Position numbers and translations under genes: made by a program. A stretch of DNA of 64,000 nt from Thermoleophilum album (GTDB lineage Bacteria > Actinomycetota > Thermoleophilia > Solirubrobacterales > Thermoleophilaceae): contig NZ_CP066171.1 in NCBI RefSeq assembly GCF_028867705.1, forward strand, positions 744,001-808,000, in the 5' to 3' direction. Below, one piece after another: positions 25,165-34,213 of this stretch. The first letter of the stretch is position 1; the number at the start of each line of letters is the position of its first letter. The notes under the pieces are model-generated. The model saw only the letters and a program-made list of their open reading frames with translations, did no database searches and was not told the DNA's origin.

Positions 25165-26880
25165 ATGCCGAGCGGGGCAGAGAGCCGGGGCTTCGATCCA
25201 GCGCCCGTCGCGCTGGTCGCGTGCGCGCTGGTGTTTTGCGCACTCGCCGTCTTCGCCTACTCGGTGAGGTTGGGCGAGACGACCGATGCCCGCGCTCTCG
25301 GCGCGCTCGCCGCTGCGGTCGGCGGGCGCAGCGAGCGCCTCGCCGAGGCGGTCGTCGCGCTCGGCGATCCGCTTCCCGTCGCTCTCGCCTCGGGATCGCT
25401 CGCCTCGCTCGCAGTGGCGCGAGGTTCGCGCCGCGACGCGCTGCTCGTGCTCGCTGTGGTCGGTGGCGCCGCGGTGCTCGGCCAGGTCGCAAAAACGATC
25501 CTTGCGCATCCGCGCCCGGAGGCGAATGCCTACGGCGTGTTCGTGCAACCGCGCGCGTTGCCGAGCGGCCACGCGACGGGGGCCATGGCGCTGGCTCTTG
25601 CAGCCACCTTGGCGGTGCCCGACCGGCTGCGAACGGCCGTCGCGGGGTTGGGCGGGGGTTTCGCGCTGGCAGTGGGGCTCGCCACCGTCGTTCTCGGCTG
25701 GCACTTTCCGAGCGACGTCGCCGCGGGTTTCCTGTTCGCGGGCACGTGGGCGCTTGCGCTCGTCTGGGCCGTGTCAGGACGGCGTCTGCCCAGCGCTCGC
25801 GCCGGGATGGCGCTGCCCGTGCTGCTAGGGAGAGTGCGGCAAACGCTCGCCGTCGCGGTCGCCGCCGCCCTGGCGCTCGGAGCCGGCGGACTCGCCGTCG
25901 CTCGCCCCGACCCGCTGGCGGTCGCGCGCTTCGCTTTCGATCACCCTTCCGTGCTGGCGTGGCTCGCACTCGTGGTCGTTTGCGCGAGTGCGGTGCCAGC
26001 GGCGACGGTGGCTGCGCTCGCTGCTGGCCGTCCGCGCACGCGCCGGGTGCTGCCGATAGCGGCAGCGCTCGCACTCGCTCTGCTCGCAGGGGGATGCGGT
26101 AGCGAGCGTGCCACCGGCGGTGGGCGCGTCGAGGTCTTCGCGCTCGGCGGCCGCGAGGTCGCGCCGCCCCGCACCGTGCGTGCTCCCGCGACCGTATCTG
26201 CCACCCGGCCGGCGCCGGCCGAGGGGTCCACGATCCGTTTCGTTCCCTACGTGAACGGCCTGCGCGTAGCCGATCCACGCCGTTTCCGCATCGCCGCTGG
26301 CGACCGCGTCCAGTGGCTGCGCGTTCCCGCCGGAACGGCGCCGCCGCCGGCTGTGGTCGCTGCTTACCCGCAGCCGCTGGCCCAGGGGTTCGAGGGCGAG
26401 CGGCTGCCTGTGCGCCTAGAGTGCGCGGTGCCTTCGTCTAAGGCGTGCGGCCTCGCGCGGGAGCGACTGGCGGACGCTGGCATCCCGGTGAGCAGGTCGC
26501 TCCCCGGCACGTCGGCCGCGAGCGCCAGCGTGCGCGTCGTCGTCGGCGCCTGGCGCGACATCGCGCGCTTGCGAACGGTCGCGCTCCTCGGCACGCGGCA
26601 AACACCGCTCGGGGCGTTCTTCGCCGCTCCCGACAAGCTCGTTCTACTCGCCGCCGACGGCGCGGTGCGTATGCGGCTCGCTCGCGGTGCCGGACTCGTC
26701 GCCGCGGTCGTCGACACGAGCCGCGCGAAAGAACCCGGCGAGGGCTTCGCGTATGTCGTCACCGGCACCGACGAGCGCGGCACCGAGCGTGCGGCCGCCC
26801 TGCTCGGCTCGCCCCGACTCACTCGTGCCGTTGCAGTCGCGGTCACGGCGAGCGGAGCGCTCAGGCTGCCGCGCCCGTAA
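25165..26880 (+). CDS. PAP2-family phosphatase fused to a lipoprotein-like extracytoplasmic domain
   Basis: A 571-residue protein in two parts. Residues 1-220 are a PAP2 membrane phosphatase with the three signature motifs KTILAHPRP, PSGHA and GWHFPSDVAAG, which dephosphorylates lipid or prenyl phosphates outside the membrane. Further helices follow. At about residue 293-312 an internal signal-like helix ends in LLAGGC, a lipobox. After it come about 260 residues of soluble, beta-rich sequence with VNGLRVADPRRFRIAAGDRVQWLRVP. There is no stop or frameshift between the parts. It could be a real fusion or two genes joined. glpD follows ten bases later in the same direction, consistent with a phospholipid or glycerol theme. 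Confidence 0.8.
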   Translation: MPSGAESRGFDPAPVALVACALVFCALAVFAYSVRLGETTDARALGALAAAVGGRSERLAEAVVALGDPLPVALASGSLASLAVARGSRRDALLVLAVVGGAAVLGQVAKTILAHPRPEANAYGVFVQPRALPSGHATGAMALALAATLAVPDRLRTAVAGLGGGFALAVGLATVVLGWHFPSDVAAGFLFAGTWALALVWAVSGRRLPSARAGMALPVLLGRVRQTLAVAVAAALALGAGGLAVARPDPLAVARFAFDHPSVLAWLALVVVCASAVPAATVAALAAGRPRTRRVLPIAAALALALLAGGCGSERATGGGRVEVFALGGREVAPPRTVRAPATVSATRPAPAEGSTIRFVPYVNGLRVADPRRFRIAAGDRVQWLRVPAGTAPPPAVVAAYPQPLAQGFEGERLPVRLECAVPSSKACGLARERLADAGIPVSRSLPGTSAASASVRVVVGAWRDIARLRTVALLGTRQTPLGAFFAAPDKLVLLAADGAVRMRLARGAGLVAAVVDTSRAKEPGEGFAYVVTGTDERGTERAAALLGSPRLTRAVAVAVTASGALRLPRP

Positions 26881-26890
26881 GCTCAGCGCT

Positions 26891-28579
26891 GTGATCGACC
26901 GCACCACTGCGCTCGAGACGATCGCCGGCGAGGAGTTCGATGTCGTCGTCGTCGGTGGCGGCGTGACGGGCGCCGGGGTGGCGCTTGACGCAGCGGCGCG
27001 CGGTTTTACGGTAGCGCTCGTCGAGCGCGAGGACTACGCGGCCGGCACGTCGAGCCGCTCGTCGAAGCTCGTGCACGGCGGCCTGCGCTACCTGCGACAG
27101 TTCGAGCTCGGTCTGGTGCGCGAGGCGCTGCTCGAGCGGGCGCTGATGGTGAAGCTCGCGCCGCACCTCGTTCGCCCGCTGCCGCTGGTGGTCGCGGCCT
27201 TCGACGGCAAACGGCCCGACCGGCTGATCGGCGTCGGTTTGAACATGTACGACGTGATGGCCTGGCACCGCGGCCGCCGCAGCAAGGGGGAGGACGAGTG
27301 GAGCCCCGAGCGGCACCGGACGATCGGGGGCGACGAGGTGAGCGAGCTCTTGCCGGCGCTCGCGTCCCGACGCCCGAGCGGCGGCTACCTGTTCTACGAC
27401 TGCCAGACCGACGACGCGCGGCTCGTCCTGACGATCCTCGGCGAAGCCGAGCGCTACGGGGCGGTGTGCGCGAACCGTGTCGAGGCGAGGACTGTGCTGC
27501 GCCGAAGCGGGCGCGCCGTCGGCGTGCGCGTGGTCGACGTCGAGACCGGCGGCGAGTTCGACGTGCGCGCCCGCCACGTCGTCAACGCGACCGGTGTGTG
27601 GGCCGACCGGCTGCCGGCCGACGAGCTCCGCGACCTGCCCGGCGCGCCGCGCATCCGGCCGAGCCGCGGTACCCACGTGCTCGTGGCGCGTGAGCGGCTA
27701 CCGGTCGTGGCAGGGGCGATCGTTCCCGCCGGCGACGGCCGCTCGATCTTCGTGCTGCCCTGGCTCAGCCGGACGCTGATCGGGACCACCGACCGCGACT
27801 ACACAGGTGCGCTCGATCACGTGCCGCCCGCCGACGAGGACATCGCTTACCTCCTCGACGCGGTCAACGAGTTTTTCGGCAGCGACCTCTCGCCGGACGA
27901 TCTGGTCGGCGCGTTCGCCGGCGTGCGACCGCTCGTCGGCGGCGACGACCGCAGCTCGGTCGACATCTCGCGCCGCGCCGAACTCTTCGAATCGCCGTCG
28001 GGCGTCGTGACGATCACCGGTGGCAAGCTGACGACCTGGCGGCGCATGGCGGCGGCGGTGGTCGACCGCCTGGTCGAGCGCGAGGGCCGCCGCGCACCCT
28101 GTCGCACCGACGAGATCCCGCTCGGGATGCCGATCGATCCACGCCTGCTGCCCGAGGTCGAGGGCGTGAGCGGCGAATCGAAGAGCCATCTCGCTGCGCG
28201 CTACGGTCATGCCGCGCGCGAAGTGCTGGCGCTCGCCGCGAGCGACCGCGAGCTCGCCGTCCCGATCGTTGCCGGCGCGCCCGACCTCCTCGCCGAGGTG
28301 GCGTGGGCAGCGCGTCGCGAGCAGGCGCGCTCGCTCGCCGACGTCTTTCTTCGGCGCACGCGGTTGGGGTTGACGCACGCCAGTGGTGTGGCGGCTGACA
28401 GCGTCGCCGCCCGTCGCGCCGCAACGGTCTTCGCGCGGGAACTCGGTCGCGACACCATCGCGCTCGAGCGCGAGCTGCGGGGCTGGCAGGAGGTCGCGAA
28501 CGCTGAAGGGCTCGCGAATTGGCGAGCGGCTCCCGGCACCTCTTCCAGCCGAACCTCACCGGCCGGGGTGCGCACGTGA
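26891..28579 (+). CDS. glpD: Aerobic glycerol-3-phosphate dehydrogenase
   Basis: A 562-residue FAD enzyme that oxidises glycerol-3-phosphate to dihydroxyacetone phosphate at the membrane and passes electrons to quinone. The FAD-binding VVVVGGGVTGAGVALDAAARG lies at about residues 18-38. TSSRSSKLVHGGLRYL, the family's second signature, follows, then YDCQTDDARLVL and VTITGGKLTTWRRMA. The length is normal and the C-terminal domain is complete. It starts with a GTG at 26891, ten bases after the PAP2 fusion gene. Its stop overlaps the next gene's start (GTGA), so a three-gene operon is likely. Confidence 0.95.
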   Translation: MIDRTTALETIAGEEFDVVVVGGGVTGAGVALDAAARGFTVALVEREDYAAGTSSRSSKLVHGGLRYLRQFELGLVREALLERALMVKLAPHLVRPLPLVVAAFDGKRPDRLIGVGLNMYDVMAWHRGRRSKGEDEWSPERHRTIGGDEVSELLPALASRRPSGGYLFYDCQTDDARLVLTILGEAERYGAVCANRVEARTVLRRSGRAVGVRVVDVETGGEFDVRARHVVNATGVWADRLPADELRDLPGAPRIRPSRGTHVLVARERLPVVAGAIVPAGDGRSIFVLPWLSRTLIGTTDRDYTGALDHVPPADEDIAYLLDAVNEFFGSDLSPDDLVGAFAGVRPLVGGDDRSSVDISRRAELFESPSGVVTITGGKLTTWRRMAAAVVDRLVEREGRRAPCRTDEIPLGMPIDPRLLPEVEGVSGESKSHLAARYGHAAREVLALAASDRELAVPIVAGAPDLLAEVAWAARREQARSLADVFLRRTRLGLTHASGVAADSVAARRAATVFARELGRDTIALERELRGWQEVANAEGLANWRAAPGTSSSRTSPAGVRT

Positions 28580-29487
28580 CGCGACAAGCTGAGTTCAGAG
28601 CAGGGGACCGCGTTTTCTTCGCTCGCCCGTGGCGCCCGCTCGTCATGGGTGTACTAAACGCAGGCCCGGACTCGTTCTCGGACCCCGGGTCTCGCGACCT
28701 TCACCGCATCGTCGAGCAGGGACTGCGGCTGTACGAAGACGGCGCCGATCTGATCGACGTCGGGGGCGAGTCGGGGCGTACCGATCGCCCGCCGGTACCG
28801 GTCGAGGTCGAGATCGAGCGCGTCGAGCCAGTCGTGCGCGAACTCGCGCGACATGGCGTACCCGTCTCGATCGACACCTGGCGGGCGCCGGTCGCGAAGG
28901 CGGCGCTTGCCGCCGGGGCCGTGATGGTCAACGACATGAGTGCCCTCTCAGATCCCGAAATGCTCCCGCTGTGCGCGCGCTCGAACGCCGCTCTCGTCCT
29001 CTGTCACACCACGGTCCCGCCGAAACAGGAACTGCCCGACGACGAGCCGCGCGGCGACATCACAGCCGAGGTCTTGGGCACCTTGGCAGCGATGCGCGAC
29101 CGCGCGAACGAAGCCGGCATCGCGAACGACCGCCTCCTCGTCGATCCCGGTCTCGACGTGGGCAAGACTCCGTACCAGTCAGTGCGAATACTCCGGCAGC
29201 TCGAGCGGCTGCACGAGCTCGGCTGTCCGGTACTGCTCGCCTGCTCGCGCAAAGACTTCATTGGTGCGCTCTGCAATCGCCGTCCGAGCGAGCGCCTGGG
29301 TGGCACACTCGCCGCCGTCCTCCGCGCCGTAGAAGCGGGCGTGCAGGTAGTGAGGGTCCACGACGTAGCGCAAACGCTGGACTTCCTCCGTGTCTGGGCA
29401 GCGGTAGTCGGTGGCGAGCCGGTCGACCCTGACTTGCGTCTCGAACCGCACCTGCGGCGGGAATCAGGGCCGGTAGTGGTCGCCTAG
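28576..29487 (+). CDS. folP: Dihydropteroate synthase-like protein
   Basis: A 303-residue TIM-barrel protein of the dihydropteroate synthase family, whose members join p-aminobenzoate to pterin diphosphate in folate synthesis. The family motifs are present but unusual. The first reads MGVLNAGPDSFSDPG (normally NVTPDSFSDGG). The second is DVGGESGRTDRPP in place of GGESTRPG. DPGLDVGKT stands where DPGIGFGKT is expected. SIDTWRAPVAKAALAAGA, VNDMSAL and the phosphate-binding SRKDFIGAL are conserved. It may be a true FolP or a paralogue like the second FolP copy of some actinobacteria. No other folate gene is adjacent. The GTG at 28576 overlaps the glpD stop. Confidence 0.78.
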   Translation: MTRQAEFRAGDRVFFARPWRPLVMGVLNAGPDSFSDPGSRDLHRIVEQGLRLYEDGADLIDVGGESGRTDRPPVPVEVEIERVEPVVRELARHGVPVSIDTWRAPVAKAALAAGAVMVNDMSALSDPEMLPLCARSNAALVLCHTTVPPKQELPDDEPRGDITAEVLGTLAAMRDRANEAGIANDRLLVDPGLDVGKTPYQSVRILRQLERLHELGCPVLLACSRKDFIGALCNRRPSERLGGTLAAVLRAVEAGVQVVRVHDVAQTLDFLRVWAAVVGGEPVDPDLRLEPHLRRESGPVVVA

Positions 29488-29564
29488 CTCTTCCGCGCGG
29501 CCGGTGGGCCAAGAGGGGTAGGCTGCCGCCGTCACAGGTAACTAGCGAAGGCGTCGATCAACCC

Positions 29565-31025
29565 ATGACAGTCCTCCACCGCTCCGATCTCTTGGCAAGT
29601 CCTCTCGCCGACCTCCACGCCCTGGCGGCGGAGCTCGGAATCGAGGGCTACCGAACACTGCGGCGCAGCGCGCTGGTGGACGCGATCCTCGAACGTGGCA
29701 GTCGTGCCGAGGAGGCGCAGGAGCGCTTGGCTGCGGCCGGCAAGCTAGCGGGCGAGCGCAGCGAGGTGCGGGCGAGCGGCACCGCCGGCGGCGACAGAGG
29801 AGGCGCGGGGTCGCTCATGCGATCCGAAGCTGTCGGTGTAGTCGCGGACGCCAAGGGCGACGTCGAGACAGGGGTGCGTCCCGAGGACGCGTGGGGTCCC
29901 GGTGCCGGTATCGACGACCTCGTCGGTCACGAGAGAGACACCGACAACGGCGTCGGCGAGGCGGGCGCGTCCCGCGCGGGCGCGCGTGGTTCGGCGGCGG
30001 CGCGCGATCGCGAACGTGCCGGACGCCGCCGGTCGGGAAGACGCGGAGGCGAGCCGCCCAGCCAGCTCGACGCCAGCGATGAAGAGGTGGTCCCCGTGGC
30101 GGGTCGCTCCGCAGGGGAAGGTACGTCCGGCGACCAGGAGTCGCTTGTGAGCGGTGTCATTGACCTCCTGCCGAACGGCAGCGCGTTCGTTCGCGTCGAC
30201 CCGACCGGTCCCTCGCGCCGCGACGTCTACGTCTCGGCGGCGCAGGCGCGGCGCTGCGCGCTGCGTGCCGGCGATGAGGTGACGGGTCGTGCGCGGCCGG
30301 CGCGCCGGGGCGAGCGCCATCCCTCGCTCGTGCGCGTCGAGTCGGTAGCCGGCGGCCCCGCCGAGCCGCCGCTCGAGCGACCCCGCTTCGAGGAACTGTC
30401 GGCACGCTTCCCCGTCGAGCGCCTCCGCCTCGGCCCGCCGTTCGACCGCGTGCCGGTCGGCTACGGCTCGCGCGTCGCGGTCGTCGGCCCGCCGTGGAGC
30501 GGACGCAGCACGCTCCTGCGCCGAGTCGCCCGCGAGCTGTGCGAGCGGCGCGACGCGACGCTGCCGTTCGCCGGTCTCGAAGCCGCGCCCGAGGCAGCGA
30601 TCGTGGTGGCGGCACTCGCCGGCGTCCGCCCCGAGGAGCTCGGCGAGTGGCGGGCGATCGAGGGTCTTCGCCTGTTCGGCGGCTCGTTCGACGTGCCGGC
30701 CGAGAACGCGGCGCAAGCGGTCGAGCTCGCGGCCGAATACGCCAAGCGCTGGGCCGAGCGAGGCCGCGCGGCCGTGCTGTTGCTGGACAGCGCCGATGCG
30801 GTCGCTCCCGACGTCGCGCGCCGGGTATTCCAGGCGGGGCGCAGCCTCGAGGGGGCGGGAAGCGTCACGGTGTTCGCAGCTTGCTCGGAGCGTCGCGAAG
30901 AGCTCCTCGCGATGGCGACGACCCGGCTCGCGCTCGGCGAGCCCCCTCCGCACCGCCCGCCGGGCGAGGAGCTTGTCGTTCGCTACGAGCGCTCGGGCAC
31001 CCTGCGCGCTGACCTGCTTGCCTGA
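29565..31025 (+). CDS. Rho-like transcription terminator paralogue with degraded ATPase site
   Basis: A 486-residue protein with the full Rho layout. It has an N-terminal Rho_N helical domain (DLHALAAELGIEGYRTLRRS), a long Arg/Gly/Asp-rich linker of about 150 residues, and an RNA-binding cold-shock-like domain (SGVIDLLPNGSAFVR). RPRFEELSARFPVERLRL then opens the motor domain. The motor is damaged. Walker A reads GPPWSGRST, with Arg where the essential Lys should be, and Walker B is VLLLDSAD. The Q-loop after LLDS and the FFGAARN region are shortened or lost, and the domain is about 100 residues shorter than usual. It probably cannot translocate RNA alone. It may regulate or join the true Rho, or be decaying. 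Confidence 0.8.
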   Translation: MTVLHRSDLLASPLADLHALAAELGIEGYRTLRRSALVDAILERGSRAEEAQERLAAAGKLAGERSEVRASGTAGGDRGGAGSLMRSEAVGVVADAKGDVETGVRPEDAWGPGAGIDDLVGHERDTDNGVGEAGASRAGARGSAAARDRERAGRRRSGRRGGEPPSQLDASDEEVVPVAGRSAGEGTSGDQESLVSGVIDLLPNGSAFVRVDPTGPSRRDVYVSAAQARRCALRAGDEVTGRARPARRGERHPSLVRVESVAGGPAEPPLERPRFEELSARFPVERLRLGPPFDRVPVGYGSRVAVVGPPWSGRSTLLRRVARELCERRDATLPFAGLEAAPEAAIVVAALAGVRPEELGEWRAIEGLRLFGGSFDVPAENAAQAVELAAEYAKRWAERGRAAVLLLDSADAVAPDVARRVFQAGRSLEGAGSVTVFAACSERREELLAMATTRLALGEPPPHRPPGEELVVRYERSGTLRADLLA

Positions 31026-31114
31026 TCGTCCGCTGGTGGCACCTGGTCGCTAGCCGTGCGGGTGCCTGCCCAAGCCGCCTCCCGGTCGCTTTAGTGCCGT
31101 AGAGTCCCGGCGCG

Positions 31115-31918
31115 ATGCCAGGGACGGCAGTCTTCGAGCACCGCGGCGACGGCGTCTACGTAGCGAGCGAGTATGCGCGCGGACCGTGGGATCCCCGCGC
31201 CCAGCACGGCGGCGCGCCGGCGGCGCTGATCGTGCGCGTCCTCGAGCAGCTCGACCCCGACCCCGACCTGCAACTTGCGCGCGTCACCTACGAGCTTGTG
31301 CGTCCCGTGCCGCTCGGCGAGTTGCATCTCGAGACCTCGGTCCTGCGTCGCGGCCGGCGCGTCCACTTGCTCGAGGCGACGCTCGCCGATGCTGCGGGCA
31401 AGCCGCTGGTGCTAGCCCGGGCGCTGCGGGTCGCGCGAGCCGAGGTGACGAGATTGCCGGTAGAGGACCACCCGCCGCCTCCGCCCGACGCGGGCGAGCT
31501 CGCCGACGACCAGGAGGCGCGCGCGACGATTCCCGGTGTCGTGCGCCCGATGTTCGGCGGCGACGCGCTCGAGATCCGCTTCGTACGCGGCTCGTTCGCC
31601 GAACCCGGGCCGGCGACAGCATGGTTTCGCTTGCGCGTGCCGCTTGTCGCGGGTGAAGCGCCCTCGCCGCTTGTGCGACTGGCGGCGGCCGCCGACTTCC
31701 CGAACGGCATCGGCGCGAGCGTTCCTTGGTCGCAGTTCACGTTCCTCAACCCCGACCTCACGCTGACGATCGAACGCGAGCCCGAGGGCGAATGGGTGTG
31801 CTTGGACGCGGCGATGCGCGTGCACGCCGGCGGCGTCGGCGTCGCCGAGGCCACCCTCTACGACCGCAGCGGCCGTGTGGGGCGTGCCGTCCAGTCGGTG
31901 CTGGTTCAGCGGCGGTAG
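31115..31918 (+). CDS. Acyl-CoA thioesterase-like protein (double hot-dog)
   Basis: A 267-residue protein of the thioesterase superfamily that includes TesB-like double hot-dog enzymes. The N-terminal half has GPWDPRAQHGGAPAALIVRV, the substrate-entry motif of this family, then VTYELVRPVPLGELHLET. The second half carries RLAAAADFPNGIGASVPW and FTFLNPDLTLTIERE. Members cleave medium or long acyl-CoA or act in polyketide and lipid processing; the substrate is unknown. The ATG at 31115 is well placed. The last 13 bases overlap the convergent hypothetical gene. Confidence 0.83.
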   Translation: MPGTAVFEHRGDGVYVASEYARGPWDPRAQHGGAPAALIVRVLEQLDPDPDLQLARVTYELVRPVPLGELHLETSVLRRGRRVHLLEATLADAAGKPLVLARALRVARAEVTRLPVEDHPPPPPDAGELADDQEARATIPGVVRPMFGGDALEIRFVRGSFAEPGPATAWFRLRVPLVAGEAPSPLVRLAAAADFPNGIGASVPWSQFTFLNPDLTLTIEREPEGEWVCLDAAMRVHAGGVGVAEATLYDRSGRVGRAVQSVLVQRR

Positions 31919-32370
31919 GCGACGCTACGCCACGACGGTTCGGGGGCCAGCTCGATCAGCGCTCCGCCACGCTCGGGCTGGGCGTAGCCGAACGTGAGCG
32001 TGCGCTCGTCGAAAACGACGTCGAGCTCGCCCTCGAGCACGCGCTGGTCGAGCCAGGCGCCGCGAAAGACCAGTCGCCTCAACCAGTGCACGAGCGACTC
32101 GTCGGAGCGGCCGCAGATCTCGTCCCAGCACTCGTTGATGTGCTCTCCCAGGTCCGACCGGGGCGAGCGCACCTCGCCGTTGACCGCCAGCTCGACGAGG
32201 TCTTCGCGCTCGGCGTCGCCGAGCGGGCCGTCGACGAAGCCGAGCTTGATCGCAGCTTGTTCCACGCGCTCGACGAAGTCGCGCTCGTTGAAGGTGAAGC
32301 GCAGCTCGCCGTACTCGAGCACGTAGTCCGATCCCGACTCGTAGTTGCCTCTCCGTGCAGGTCTTCTCAT
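31906..32370 (-). CDS. Conserved-looking hypothetical protein
   Basis: A 154-residue soluble acidic protein from an ATG at 32370 (MRRPARRGNYESGSDYVLEY). It reads as one mixed alpha/beta domain, with GELRFTFNERDFVERVEQAA, CWDEICGRSDESLVHWLRRL and LDVVFDERTLTFGYAQPE. There is no membrane segment or catalytic motif that I recognise. It is divergent from the response regulator gene and overlaps the thioesterase gene at its 3' end. Function unknown. Confidence 0.7.
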   Translation of the reverse strand: MRRPARRGNYESGSDYVLEYGELRFTFNERDFVERVEQAAIKLGFVDGPLGDAEREDLVELAVNGEVRSPRSDLGEHINECWDEICGRSDESLVHWLRRLVFRGAWLDQRVLEGELDVVFDERTLTFGYAQPERGGALIELAPEPSWRSVAYRR

Positions 32371-32590
32371 CGCGCTTTGCCCGCCTTGGCTCGTCGCTCG
32401 GGCGCGATCGCTGGCGCCACCCGCAGGCGTCGGCATCTTAGGCGCGATTCCTGCCTCGAAAGAAGCTCTGAAACAGAGCTTGCAGCGCGCCGGTAGCGCT
32501 GAGTCGGCGCGGCCGCCGAAGGCTAGAGACACCCAAGATCTTGTGTCGGCACCTGGCGCGAAAGGGCGAGACGCCCGGCTCAGGGGGCGG

Positions 32591-32655
32591 AGTTGCCTGG
32601 CACCGGGGCCGAAGGTGCCTAGCAGCGGGTCCGAAGGTGCCGGGCACGGGGGCGA
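32591..32655. repeat. Three imperfect 22-base tandem repeats before the response regulator gene
   Basis: Units at 32591-32612, 32613-32634 and 32635-32655 share the pattern AGGTGCC(T/G)(A/G)GCA followed by CGGG..CGA. Each contains a GGTGCC/GGCACC-like half palindrome. They lie 29-93 bases before the likely GTG of the regulator. They could be operator sites or a local repeat family. Confidence 0.6.
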
Positions 32656-32683
32656 AGTCGGCGCCGCTTCTTCTTTAGATGGC

Positions 32684-33433
32684 GTGCGCCCTCTACCAGC
32701 AAGCGAACGCACCGCTTCCGAGCTGCACAGCGAAAAGCGGCCGCTTTTGCTCGTCGAGGACGACGATCGCCTGCGCACCTTCTTGCGCGACAACCTCGCC
32801 GCCGACGGATTCGGCGTGATCGAAGCCCGCGGCGTGCGCGAAGCGCTTGCCCGCGCCCACGTCCACCCGCCGGCGCTCGCGCTGCTCGACCTCGCGCTCG
32901 GCGAGGAGGACGGGCTTGCCTTCCTCGACGCCGTCCGCTGCGGCGACGGTGCGGCACGGCGGATCGACCCCGAGCTGCCGGTGATCGTGGTGAGCGGGCG
33001 CGGCTCTCCGCCGGAGCGGCTGCGGGGCCTTGTGCGCGGCGCCGACGACTACGTCGTGAAACCGTTCGCCTACGAGGAGCTCGTGGCACGCATCCAAGCG
33101 GTCTTGCGTCGCTGCGAAGGGCGTCGGCGCCAAGGGCTGATCGCGTACGGCGAGCTGTGCATCGACCCCGAGCGGCGGCGCGTGACGTTGGCAGGCGCGG
33201 AGGTGCGGCTCACGGTCAAGGAGTACGCGCTGCTCGTGACGCTGGCGCGCGACCCAGAGCGTGTGTTCACCAAGGAAGAGCTGTTGCGCGACGTGTGGGG
33301 GTTCCGCTCGCCGGGACGCACGCGCACGCTCGACGCGCACGCCTGCCGGTTGCGTGCCAAGCTCGCCGCCTCGCCGCGGCGCTGGATTGCGAGCGTGCGC
33401 GGCGTCGGCTACCGCCTTGCCGAGCCATGTTGA
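32684..33433 (+). CDS. OmpR-family response regulator
   Basis: A 249-residue regulator. The receiver domain has the acidic pair in LLLVEDDDR, the phospho-acceptor Asp in ALALLDLALGEEDG, the Thr/Ser position in VIVVSGRGSP and the lysine of VVKPFAYEELVARI. A winged helix follows (LTVKEYALLVTLARDPERVFTKEELLRDVWG, in parts) ending IASVRGVGYRLAEP. The GTG at 32684 is the best start; the frame stays open further upstream through the repeats, which look non-coding. The kinase gene overlaps its stop by seven bases, so the two form a two-component system. The next gene is the pilus gene cpaB. Confidence 0.88.
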   Translation: MRPLPASERTASELHSEKRPLLLVEDDDRLRTFLRDNLAADGFGVIEARGVREALARAHVHPPALALLDLALGEEDGLAFLDAVRCGDGAARRIDPELPVIVVSGRGSPPERLRGLVRGADDYVVKPFAYEELVARIQAVLRRCEGRRRQGLIAYGELCIDPERRRVTLAGAEVRLTVKEYALLVTLARDPERVFTKEELLRDVWGFRSPGRTRTLDAHACRLRAKLAASPRRWIASVRGVGYRLAEPC

Positions 33434-34206
33434 CCGCAAGCGCGAACGCAGAGGCGACCGTGGACCGGGCAAGGGGCGCCGCCGATCGCAGATTGGCCGA
33501 GTGCGAGCACGAGCTGCGCGCCGTCTGCCAGGTGCTGCGCCTCTCGCCGCTAGCGCCCGCGCTTGCCGCCGAGGTCGGGCGCCTCGAAGCGGTCGCGGCT
33601 GCGCTTGCCGAACTCGCTTCGGTGCCGTGCGAGGCCCATTCCGATTCGGTGCGCGAAATTCGCACGGCGAGCGACGACAACGCGCTCGGGCGGCAGCTCG
33701 CGACGGCCCGCGGGCGTCGCCCGCGCCGCGGCGCCGGCTCGCTGCTCGCAACCGCTTGCGGGGCGTTGGCGGCACGGGCGCACTCGCTGCCGTACGACGA
33801 GGTCGTGCTGCGTTGTATCGCGCCGGGCGCGGAAAGCGCGGCCGACCCAGCGACGCTCGGGGCTCTCTTCGCGAATCTGCTTGACAACGCGGTGCGCCAC
33901 GGACGCGGGTCGCTGCGCATCGCGATCACGCCCGCGCCGACCGACGGCGGGCGTTCGTTCGCAGCTGTCGAGGTCGCGAACACGGTCGCGCCGCACGGTG
34001 CGGGAGGTGCCACTGCCCGCATTCCTCCGCGGCGGCGTGGTGGCCTCGGTTTGCGCATCGCGGCGGACGCTGTGCGTGGCGTCGGTGGGGAGCTGACAGC
34101 TCGGGACGAGGGTGGCGAGTTCCGGGTTCGTGCGCTCGTGCCGCTCCTCCGGGATGCGACCAGGGAGTGGCCAGCGACGCTGCCAGCCACCGGCGCGGCG
34201 ATGTAG
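33427..34206 (+). CDS. Short soluble histidine kinase
   Basis: A 259-residue kinase with no membrane helix or sensor domain. The phospho-acceptor region is CEHELRAVCQVLRLSP, a reduced H-box. The ATP-binding half has the N-box NLLDNAVRHGRG and the glycine-rich RGGLGLRIAADAVRGVGG, so ATP binding is expected. The ATG at 33427 lies inside the last codons of the response regulator gene. With no input domain of its own, it may take its signal from a partner protein. It is followed eight bases later by cpaB, which suggests control of the pilus genes; inference. Confidence 0.8.
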   Translation: MLTASANAEATVDRARGAADRRLAECEHELRAVCQVLRLSPLAPALAAEVGRLEAVAAALAELASVPCEAHSDSVREIRTASDDNALGRQLATARGRRPRRGAGSLLATACGALAARAHSLPYDEVVLRCIAPGAESAADPATLGALFANLLDNAVRHGRGSLRIAITPAPTDGGRSFAAVEVANTVAPHGAGGATARIPPRRRGGLGLRIAADAVRGVGGELTARDEGGEFRVRALVPLLRDATREWPATLPATGAAM

Positions 34207-34213
34207 CGCGCGC

